Shown piece after piece: positions 1-5,534 of a stretch of 12,068 nucleotides of DNA. How positions within the stretch are numbered: position 1 is the first letter of the stretch; the number at the start of each line of letters is the position of its first letter. The notes below the pieces were generated by a model. That model made no database searches. It was not told the DNA's origin and saw only the letters and a program-made list of their open reading frames with translations. The position numbers and the translations under genes are program-made. Origin of the DNA: an uncultured Victivallaceae bacterium (GTDB lineage: Bacteria; Verrucomicrobiota; Lentisphaeria; Victivallales; Victivallaceae); NCBI GenBank assembly GCA_934663655.1, contig CAKUKT010000048.1:1-12068 (forward strand), written 5' to 3'.

Positions 1-1
1 G

Positions 2-571
2 ATTTCCATCATCGAATACAGCGATCTGCCGGCCGAACTCGCCGAATCGCGCAATGAGGATGGTTCGCTGCGCTTCATCTCCGGTTCTCCGGCAATCCAT
101 CTGATTTCGCGGGATTTTGTTTCGCGGCTTACCGCCGACGGCACACTCCGGCTGCCGTGGCATCGCGCCGATAAGAAAATTCCCTTCATCGACCGCTCCG
201 GCAACCGGGTCGAACCAACCGAACCCAACGGGGTCAAACTTGAATCCTTTATTTTCGATGCGCTGCCGCTGGCGGAACGGGTGGTGGTTCTCGAAGGCGT
301 TCGCGAGGAGATGTTCGCTCCGACCAAGAACGCCGTCGGCGTCGATTCGGTGGAGAGCTGCCGGGCGATGCTGACCGCCCGCGACGCGCGCCGGCTGCGC
401 GACGCCGGCGCCGCGGTGGCAATGCACGCTGACGGCACCCCGGCGGTGCGGCTCGAACTCTCGCCCGGCGTGATCTTCGATGACGCCGACGCCGTCGAGT
501 ATGTCAGCCGCTGTGCGGAGAAGTGCGGCCGGTTGCGGGTGATCGCCGGCGGCACCCTGGTGGTGGAATAA
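2..571 (+). CDS. UDPGP-family (UAP1-like) nucleotide-sugar pyrophosphorylase, C-terminal part
   Basis: Open from the window edge to TAA at 569-571, so only the last 189 residues are present; the N-terminal nucleotide-binding half lies upstream. The fragment aligns by eye with the C-terminal half of eukaryotic-type UDP-N-acetylglucosamine pyrophosphorylases: IIEYSDLP near the start, then SGSPAIH in place of the usual GN(I)A-H, KKIPFID, EPNGVKLESFIFD, REEMFAPTKNA-G-DS, and ELSPGVIF near the end. This family makes UDP-sugars (UDP-GlcNAc, UDP-GalNAc or UDP-glucose) from UTP and the sugar 1-phosphate in the cytoplasm. Which sugar this one uses cannot be read from the fragment. It lies 14 nt upstream of ftsW and two genes before murG, so UDP-GlcNAc supply for peptidoglycan is a reasonable inference. 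The family call is confident; the substrate is not. Confidence 0.85.
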   Translation: MSIIEYSDLPAELAESRNEDGSLRFISGSPAIHLISRDFVSRLTADGTLRLPWHRADKKIPFIDRSGNRVEPTEPNGVKLESFIFDALPLAERVVVLEGVREEMFAPTKNAVGVDSVESCRAMLTARDARRLRDAGAAVAMHADGTPAVRLELSPGVIFDDADAVEYVSRCAEKCGRLRVIAGGTLVVE

Positions 572-585
572 ATCGGCTGCCGGAA

Positions 586-1815
586 ATGAAGGCGACCGGA
601 AAACTCTATTCTCCGGAAAAACGCGGCGATCCCCATGCACGCGCCGCCGAAGCCTCCTCGTCAGCTGAAACCGATCTCTGCGGTTTTCTGCTGATGGTGA
701 CGATTCTGGTGGTGTTCGGTCTGACGATGCTCTATTCGGCGAGCTACGGGGTGAGCGGGCTGAAATATTTCCGCAATCAGCTGATGTGGGTGGCGCTGGG
801 AGGACTCTCCGGGGGCGCGGCGTTTCTGATCGGTTACCGGCGCCTGGCCGCGTGGAGTCTGCCGGCGGTGGTGGTCTGCATGATTCTGATGCTGATCGCC
901 CGGTTCTGTTTCAGTGACATCAACGGCGCCTACCGCTGGATCCGGCTGGGGCCGATGTCGCTGCAGCCGTCGGAATTCGCCAAGATCGCGCTGGCCCTGT
1001 ACACCGCAAAATACTGCTGCGATAACATGCGCACTTTCAGCCATTTCCGCGGAAGGCGCGGTTTGCTGCCGCTCGGCGTGGTGGTGATGCTCACCGCCGG
1101 ATTTATCGTACTCGGCCACGATCTCGGCACCATGGTACTGGTGTGTGCGATGGTTTTTCTCACGCTGGTGGCGGCGGGACTTTATCTCCGTTACGTGGTG
1201 GTGCCGCTGATAGGCGCGGGGTTGGTCGCCGTGTATGTTTATTTTTTCGATGCAATGCGGCTGGCCCGGGTGACTTCGTTTCTGCATCCCGAGTCGGTTC
1301 AGGCCGGGCAGGGGTATCAGTTGTGGACTTCTCTGATTGCGCTCGGCAGCGGCGGCTGGTTCGGGGTCGGTTTCATGGAGAGTCGGATGAAGGCCAAATA
1401 TCTGCCGGAGGCGCACACCGACTTCATCCTGGCGATTGTCGGTGAAGAACTCGGTTTCGTCGGCATGGTCGGTCTGTTGCTGGTATTCGGACTTTTCGCC
1501 TGGTTTGCGCTGCGGATCGCCGCCCGGGCCGGATCGCGGCTCGGAATGCTCACCGCATTCGCTCTGACCATGGGCATTGTATTGCAGGGCGTGATCAATC
1601 TGGCGGTGATTTCGGGAAGCGCTCCGACCAAGGGAATGCCGATGCCCTTCATCAGCTACGGCGGCAGCAATCTGCTGGCGACATTGATCGCGGTTGGGGT
1701 GATCGCTTCGGTGGCTGCCGATACCGTGATGCCCGGGTACGATGAACGGATCGCCGAGGCGGTGCGCCGGAGGTGGAATGAATGGAGAAGGAGACGCGGC
1801 AATGAAGACACTTGA
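586..1815 (+). CDS. ftsW: FtsW, septal peptidoglycan glycosyltransferase (SEDS family)
   Basis: A 409-residue polytopic membrane protein. It polymerises lipid II at the division septum together with a class B PBP. After a cytoplasmic tail of about 30 residues, TM1 carries the typical LTMLYSAS. Further SEDS motifs are GAYRWIRLG (114-122), QPSEFAK (127-133), DLGT (179-182), LPEAHTDF (273-280, with Asp279 at the position of the catalytic Asp of RodA/FtsW), GEELGF, and PTKGMPMPFISYGGS (347-361). The PTKG form favours FtsW over RodA. I chose ATG 586 because it starts after the preceding stop at 571 and leaves a tail of normal length; an open frame runs back to 523 inside the upstream gene. The Shine-Dalgarno here is weak. 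The last 14 nt overlap murG, indicating co-transcription and coupling. FtsW next to MurG matches dcw-cluster order. Confidence 0.95.
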   Translation: MKATGKLYSPEKRGDPHARAAEASSSAETDLCGFLLMVTILVVFGLTMLYSASYGVSGLKYFRNQLMWVALGGLSGGAAFLIGYRRLAAWSLPAVVVCMILMLIARFCFSDINGAYRWIRLGPMSLQPSEFAKIALALYTAKYCCDNMRTFSHFRGRRGLLPLGVVVMLTAGFIVLGHDLGTMVLVCAMVFLTLVAAGLYLRYVVVPLIGAGLVAVYVYFFDAMRLARVTSFLHPESVQAGQGYQLWTSLIALGSGGWFGVGFMESRMKAKYLPEAHTDFILAIVGEELGFVGMVGLLLVFGLFAWFALRIAARAGSRLGMLTAFALTMGIVLQGVINLAVISGSAPTKGMPMPFISYGGSNLLATLIAVGVIASVAADTVMPGYDERIAEAVRRRWNEWRRRRGNEDT

Positions 1816-2935
1816 ACGGATAGTCATCACCTGCGGCGGTACCGGTGGACATTTTTACCCCGGACTGGCGATTGCCCGGCGGGCGCTCGGACGTGGTGTC
1901 GAGGCGCTGCTGCTGTTGTCGGGGGTTAATTCCCGGCGTCAGAGTGAGATCGCCGCCGCCGCCGGCGTTGAGAGTGTGATTCTGCCGGAGATGCCGAGTC
2001 CGTCCGGGATTGCCGCGGCGTTGCGTTTCAGTATTGGTTTCGCGCGCGGAACATTGGCCTCCCGCCGCGAATTGAAACACCTGCCTCCGGAGGCGGTAGT
2101 GGGAATGGGGTCATTTGCATCGTTGCCGGTGATTGTCGCGGCGACCTGGGGTAAAATCCCGGTATTTCTGCATGACGGTAACGCCCGGATCGGTCGGGCC
2201 AACCGTTTTCTGAGCCGGCGGGCGCGTTTTCTCGGAGCCGCTTTCCCGCCGGTGAATGGCGAAACCTGCCGTTGTCCGGTGATTGATGTCGGAATGCCGG
2301 TTCGCGAAAAGCTGGAGGCGGCGCGGAAAATCAGTCGACAGGAGGCGGTGGCGGCGCTGAATTTGAAATTCAACGCCGGTTTGCGACCGGAACTGCCGAC
2401 GCTGCTGGTTTTCGGCGGCAGCCAGGGGGCGAAAATTTTCAATGAGACGGTGCCGGAAGCCATCACCCGACTCGGAAGGGGTGATTTTCAGGTGCTGCAT
2501 CTGACCGGAGCGGGAAAGCTGGAAGCAACGCTCGATGCTTACGGGAGGAGTACGGTTCCCCGACTGGTGATCGAATCGGATGAGGAGATGGAGAAGTTCT
2601 ACGGTGCGGCTGATCTGGTGATTTCGCGTTCCGGGGGGGGGACCGTGGCGGAACTGGCATTGTTCGGCAAGCCGGCGCTGCTGGTGCCCTATCCATTTGC
2701 CGCGGAAGGCCATCAGCACGATAATGCGCGGTTCTACGTTTCCGGAGGCGCGGGGGAGTTGATCGACAACGCCGAGTTCACGGTTGAGACCGCCGCCGGA
2801 CGCATCGATGCATATTTGCACGCTCCGGAACGACTGCACACCATGTCCGAGGCTGCGTTGAAGCTTGCCCGTCCCGATGCCGCCGGAGTATTTCTTGACC
2901 TGATTGCCGCGGAGTTGAATGGCTGCACTGCTTGA
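1802..2935 (+). CDS. murG: MurG, UDP-GlcNAc:lipid I GlcNAc transferase
   Basis: A 377-residue GT28 glycosyltransferase. It moves GlcNAc from UDP-GlcNAc to lipid I on the inner face of the membrane, giving lipid II, the FtsW substrate. Visible motifs are the first Gly loop CGGTGGHFYP (11-20), VVGMGSFASLP (99-109), the third loop LLVFGGSQGAK (201-211), and the UDP-GlcNAc site SRSGGGTVAEL (275-285) followed by PYPFAAEGHQHDNA (296-309). Glu284, Gln305 and Asn308 correspond to donor-binding residues known from E. coli MurG. The acceptor-side loop reads HDGNARIGRANR (124-135) rather than the common HEQNxxxGxAN. ATG 1802 has a strong Shine-Dalgarno GGAGAAGGAG 8 nt upstream; in-frame ATGs at 1742 and 1778 lack this support. 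The SGGGT stretch is encoded across a run of nine G (2633-2641). The TGA stop lies inside the next promoter's -35 box. Confidence 0.95.
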   Translation: MKTLERIVITCGGTGGHFYPGLAIARRALGRGVEALLLLSGVNSRRQSEIAAAAGVESVILPEMPSPSGIAAALRFSIGFARGTLASRRELKHLPPEAVVGMGSFASLPVIVAATWGKIPVFLHDGNARIGRANRFLSRRARFLGAAFPPVNGETCRCPVIDVGMPVREKLEAARKISRQEAVAALNLKFNAGLRPELPTLLVFGGSQGAKIFNETVPEAITRLGRGDFQVLHLTGAGKLEATLDAYGRSTVPRLVIESDEEMEKFYGAADLVISRSGGGTVAELALFGKPALLVPYPFAAEGHQHDNARFYVSGGAGELIDNAEFTVETAAGRIDAYLHAPERLHTMSEAALKLARPDAAGVFLDLIAAELNGCTA

Positions 2936-2960
2936 CATTTTGGCTTTGCGGCAATATATT
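2932..2960 (+). promoter_or_regulatory. Sigma70-type promoter of the pseudopilin gene
   Basis: TTGACA at 2932-2937 is a perfect -35, followed by exactly 17 bp and TATATT at 2955-2960 (5 of 6 against TATAAT). The -35 overlaps the murG TGA stop, so this is a new transcription unit starting as the cell-wall block ends. The expected start is near 2967, giving a 5' UTR of about 56 nt before ATG 3023. It is one of five places in the window with a TATATT -10. Confidence 0.8.
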
Positions 2961-3022
2961 TACAAATAGATAGAAGTTTTTCACATTCGCTATATTTTAT
3001 GGAAAGTTGAGAGGTGAGAAAA

Positions 3023-3766
3023 ATGCGCAGATCTGCTTTTACCCTGATCGAACTGCTGGTGGTGATCGCGATCATTGCAATTCTGGCGGGCATGTTGATG
3101 CCGGCACTTTCCAAAGCGCGTGAGGCCGCCAAATCCAGTAACTGTCTGAGCAATCTCAAGCAGGGGGCGACGGCGATGTTGATGTATTCGGACGCCAACC
3201 GCGGCATTGTGGTCACCTACGATTTCGACGGCAATTCCACGATGGCGAAGAAGCAGGGCAAAGCCGAATACAACAACACCTGGGCCGGCAACATGTATTA
3301 CGGTAATTATCTGCCGACGCTCTCCGCCGCCGCCCGCTGCCCCAAGATGGGAAAGATGGTGTTGTACAACGGTTATTATCCGCAGGCTTACGGTGCGATC
3401 ACCGCGGCTCCGACCTGGGGTAATCTCGGTCCGATTGCGTCCCGGGTGTTTTTGATCGGCGCTACCGCCGATTCGCGTTTCATGGCATTGAAGGCGCTGA
3501 CCAACGCTTCGGTAACCGGTATTCTCCACGACGCCTGGTACAGTGGCTGGGAAAAGGATTACGCCTTTACCAACTACACCGGGGGTGGCTGTGCGACCAA
3601 TGCCATTCACAACGGCCGGATCGGCAGTGCGATGGCCGATGGTCATGCCGCCATGCTTGAACCTCTGGAGCTTTGCAACAATGTCCGGGATTCACAGCTC
3701 TTTTCCATTCCCGCCGGCAAGTTCAAATATTTCAAGGACGGCGGTACGGTTGAATACTCGTATTGA
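3023..3766 (+). CDS. Type IV pilin-like / type II secretion pseudopilin-like protein with H-X9-DG box
   Basis: A 247-residue protein with a class III (prepilin) signal: short basic leader MRRSA, then [20 protein letters not shown]. Cleavage after Ala5 would leave Phe at +1 and Glu10 at the conserved +5. The hydrophobic helix runs to about residue 29 and is followed by [15 protein letters not shown], the usual continuation in Lentisphaerota/Planctomycetota members. The C-terminal part contains His196 with Asp206-Gly207 nine residues later, the H-X9-DG box of the prepilin-processing-associated family. Such proteins are exported and assembled or anchored at the inner membrane by a prepilin peptidase system; the individual function is unknown, and many paralogues per genome are usual. 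ATG 3023 is preceded by GAGGTGA (3011-3017), an excellent Shine-Dalgarno; an in-frame GTG at 3014 lies inside it and is rejected. It has its own promoter, so it is probably unrelated to murG in function. Confidence 0.9.
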   Translation: MRRSAFTLIELLVVIAIIAILAGMLMPALSKAREAAKSSNCLSNLKQGATAMLMYSDANRGIVVTYDFDGNSTMAKKQGKAEYNNTWAGNMYYGNYLPTLSAAARCPKMGKMVLYNGYYPQAYGAITAAPTWGNLGPIASRVFLIGATADSRFMALKALTNASVTGILHDAWYSGWEKDYAFTNYTGGGCATNAIHNGRIGSAMADGHAAMLEPLELCNNVRDSQLFSIPAGKFKYFKDGGTVEYSY

Positions 3767-3792
3767 GTGCGGATTTATGGTCTCTGAAGAAA

Positions 3793-3990
3793 TTCAACCG
3801 GTAAGAGCGTTGATTGTAGTGGGCTGAGTGCTGGTTTCGCGGCAGGAGCGCAAGGGTTGCCACTGCCGGGGCGGACGGTTGAAACGTAATGACCGGAACT
3901 GTCGGGACGAAAGGATAGCAACAACCGGGAGAGGTGTGACGCGGCGTCTCCACGGACGAACCGGAATGGGGAGGCGTCGCCATTTTTTTT
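3793..3990 (+). ncRNA. Candidate structured RNA or leader between the pseudopilin gene and the small exported-protein gene
   Basis: Positions 3767-3993 hold no convincing gene but have strong folding potential. TTCAACCG (3793-3800) is perfectly complementary to CGGTTGAA (3876-3883). Abutting the second strand, UUCGC (3836-3840) pairs with GCGGA (3871-3875, one G-U), then GGCAG (3841-3845) with CTGCC (3863-3867), capped by GCAA/TTGC (3850-3853 with 3857-3860) around a GGG loop. Farther 3', GGAGA (3928-3932) can pair with TCTCC (3947-3951), or GACG (3938-3941) with CGTC (3945-3948). A terminator-like hairpin closes the region. I recognise no known riboswitch or housekeeping RNA. It could be a leader controlling the downstream gene, an independent small RNA, or a structured 3' UTR of the pseudopilin mRNA. 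No good dedicated promoter was seen. Pairing by eye without an alignment is only moderate evidence. Confidence 0.35.
3965..3990 (+). terminator. Intrinsic terminator-like hairpin just upstream of the ATG at 3994
   Basis: AATGG (3965-3969) pairs with CCATT (3980-3984). After a G-G mismatch, GA (3971-3972) pairs with TC (3977-3978) around a GGCG loop. A run of eight T (3983-3990) follows. The T run ends 3 nt before the ATG at 3994. The hairpin also contains GGGGAGG (3968-3974), the only Shine-Dalgarno-like sequence nearby. It could therefore act as a transcription attenuator or sequester the ribosome site, or simply end the upstream transcript. Confidence 0.5.
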
Positions 3991-3993
3991 ATC

Positions 3994-4368
3994 ATGCGAA
4001 ATTTTTTGAAAATCCTGATGTTGTCGCTGGCGGTGATGCTGGCGGTTCCGGCGCCCGAGGCTAAAGCGATGGATCCGGTGACGCTGGCGATTCTGGCGCC
4101 GATTGCGGTACAGGTGGCTAATGCGGCCAAGCCGTATCTGATCCGGGCCGGAGTCAATACTGTGAAGGGACTCTGTAAGGTCGGCGTGGATGTCCTTGAA
4201 TTTTTTTATTTGCCTTATGGGCTGTTGAAGATGGGGTTCGGCTGGCCGTGGGGCGGTTTTCACTCCGGACTGGTATACACCATTCGGGGGGGGATCGCGC
4301 CGGGAAAGATGGTTTTTCACGTGCTGTTGCTGCCGATCTACATGGTCGGCATCAACGTCAACCTTTAG
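3994..4368 (+). CDS. Small exported protein of unknown function
   Basis: A 124-residue protein I do not recognise. Residues 1-25 are a convincing Sec signal peptide: basic MRNFLK, hydrophobic ILMLSLAVMLAV, then a PAPEAKA cleavage region. The mature part is hydrophobic and Gly/Val/Leu-rich, with a hydrophobic stretch after residue 30 (VTLAILAPIAVQVANAA), an aromatic Gly-rich middle (YGLLKMGFGWPWGGF), and a hydrophobic C-terminus ending YMVGINVNL. It may be membrane-associated. Start choice is unsure: ATG 3994 has no close Shine-Dalgarno, as GGGGAGG at 3968-3974 is 19 nt away. ATT at 3982 would sit 7 nt after it and only lengthen the signal peptide, and ATG 4018 is also possible. Codon choice fits the neighbours. 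DUF721 follows after 18 nt in the same frame, separated by TAG and TGA, so the two are probably co-transcribed. A run of eight G lies at 4286-4293. Confidence 0.65.
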   Translation: MRNFLKILMLSLAVMLAVPAPEAKAMDPVTLAILAPIAVQVANAAKPYLIRAGVNTVKGLCKVGVDVLEFFYLPYGLLKMGFGWPWGGFHSGLVYTIRGGIAPGKMVFHVLLLPIYMVGINVNL

Positions 4369-4386
4369 GCGTGATTTCAAGCGGCG

Positions 4387-4812
4387 ATGGAGCGGTGGCG
4401 GGAACTGAAGAAACTCCGGGAGCGGGCGGCGCTGTTGAGCGACTGGTACGGTGAGGAGTTTGCTGCCACCGAGATGAGTGATTCGGCGCACTCTTCGCAG
4501 CCGGTACAGCTCGGAACGGTGCTCGAAGGTTTGCTCGGCGAATTTGAGAATCCCGATACCGGAAAATTTCTGAAGATCGAGAGTTCCTGGCGCCGCATCG
4601 CCGGCGCTCAACTGGCGGCGTTGGCTCATCCCGCTGGTTTTCGTGATGGCACTCTGTTTCTGGAAGTGCGCCACAGCGCGCTGATTGCGGAACTCACCCC
4701 TTCGCTCGATCTGATCTGCGGCCGGATCAATGAGGTGTTCGGCGCAGGGTTCTGCGGCGAAGTCCGCCTGACCATCGGCGGCGGACGCTCCCGTCGCTCT
4801 CCTGCGCGCTGA
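4387..4812 (+). CDS. DUF721 / DciA-like protein
   Basis: A 141-residue cytoplasmic protein. The domain spans about 41-130 and has the family features: a start LGTVLEGLL, then W68RRIAG73 with the conserved Trp, a small hydrophobic helix and HPAGF, DGTLFLEVRHSALIAEL (87-103), and a final INEVFG-containing helix and strand. In bacteria without DnaC, DUF721 proteins of the DciA type assist loading of the replicative helicase DnaB. Whether this copy does so cannot be told from sequence. About 40 charged N-terminal residues precede the domain, and the tail GGGRSRRSPAR is basic, compatible with nucleic-acid contact. ATG 4387 lacks a clear Shine-Dalgarno; translation may be coupled to the gene ending at 4368. 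DciA-like genes often lie near recF or gyrB, so its position behind a small exported protein is unusual. Confidence 0.75.
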   Translation: MERWRELKKLRERAALLSDWYGEEFAATEMSDSAHSSQPVQLGTVLEGLLGEFENPDTGKFLKIESSWRRIAGAQLAALAHPAGFRDGTLFLEVRHSALIAELTPSLDLICGRINEVFGAGFCGEVRLTIGGGRSRRSPAR

Positions 4813-4910
4813 GGTGACGATCAATGTTATGCTTCTTCCCGGGCAGGATCACAACGGTTTATCCCTTTCTGCCTGCGACTACCTCGTGCCGGGAGGTAAT
4901 TTCCTGCCTT

Positions 4911-4942
4911 GCCGCAAATCTCGCGGCTGTGGGGCGGTTTTT
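4911..4942 (+). terminator. Possible terminator in the convergent gap 4813-4943
   Basis: GCCGC (4911-4915) pairs with GCGGC (4923-4927) around a 7-nt loop. A TTTTT run at 4938-4942 begins 10 nt later, farther than normal. An alternative 4-bp stem pairs CCGC (4912-4915) with GCGG (4934-4937) directly before the T run. It would serve the DUF721 transcript in this convergent arrangement. Nothing else was recognised in the 131-nt gap. Confidence 0.3.
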
Positions 4943-4943
4943 C

Positions 4944-5534
4944 TTAGTTGGTTTCCACAACGTTTGCCGGGGTGGCGGCGGGAGCAGTCTCCGCGTCAGA
5001 GCTGGACTCCAATTCTGGAGAAGGAGTTGTCGGCGCTTCTGCGGCAACAACCGGCTGGGAAATTGCTGACTGCTCCGATGGCTGGAGAGGTCGGTTGCCG
5101 TTCACGGTTCCGGCGGCCGCCACTTCGCTGGAGGTGATGGCTGGAATGGCGGTGCGCCTGACCGGAGCGGTCTCAGTTTTCGGCTTGACCTCAGGCGTAA
5201 CCCGGCGCAAACTTGAAAATGACGGATTCAATCCCGCTGGAGCCGAGGTTGAACTTTCCACCGCCTTCGGCAGCGGTTTGGTGTAATCCACCCGTTTGGG
5301 GGGTGTCGGATCGCCGGAAACCACCGTGGGCAGGCCGCTGCGCTGCTGTATTACCGATACTCCGCTGCTCGGACGGGTGATCACCAGTGGTTTGTTGACA
5401 ATAGTTTCGTTGCGGCCGGGGGAGGTAGTTCCGATCGGGGAGATCACCGTCGGCCGGGAGAACGGCGGCGCGGCCGGCAGCATCGCGGTGGCGAACACCA
5501 GCGCCACCACCGGTAACAATTTGTTATTGATCAT
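4944..5534 (-). CDS. Secreted Pro/Thr/Ser/Ala-rich protein coupled to the HlyD gene, function unknown
   Basis: A 196-residue protein I do not recognise. The N-terminus MINNKLLPVVALVFATAMLPAA looks like a Sec signal peptide with cleavage near residue 22. The rest is low-complexity, rich in Pro, Thr, Ser, Ala and Val, with acidic residues towards the C-terminus (ELESSSDAETA). It has no cysteine, no transmembrane segment after the signal and no catalytic motif, so it is probably disordered in the periplasm. It ends in the dipeptide TN. Its ATG overlaps the stop of the HlyD gene (ATGA at 5531-5534), and the Shine-Dalgarno AAGGAGG lies inside the last codons of that gene. Both show translational coupling. 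Likely roles are an accessory or linker part of the exporter, or a periplasmic partner. A cargo role is less likely because a Sec signal is already present. Confidence 0.75.
   Translation of the reverse strand: MINNKLLPVVALVFATAMLPAAPPFSRPTVISPIGTTSPGRNETIVNKPLVITRPSSGVSVIQQRSGLPTVVSGDPTPPKRVDYTKPLPKAVESSTSAPAGLNPSFSSLRRVTPEVKPKTETAPVRRTAIPAITSSEVAAAGTVNGNRPLQPSEQSAISQPVVAAEAPTTPSPELESSSDAETAPAATPANVVETN

Noticed and set aside
661..1830. 389-codon open frame on the minus strand across ftsW
   Set aside because: His/Gln/Arg-rich sequence without domains, exactly antisense to a clear FtsW gene; a product of high GC content.
3750..3778. TTGAAT with a 17-bp spacer and ATTTAT as promoter for the structured region
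   Set aside because: The -10 matches poorly compared with the TATATT pattern seen elsewhere; read-through from 2932 is as likely.
3828..4064. 78-codon plus-strand open frame over the structured region
   Set aside because: Arg/Gly-rich with no ribosome site, and it overlaps the better-supported signal-peptide frame from 3994.
3775..4824. 349-codon open frame on the minus strand across the small exported protein and DUF721
   Set aside because: Low-complexity Arg/Gln/His composition, no ribosome site, antisense to two better-supported genes.
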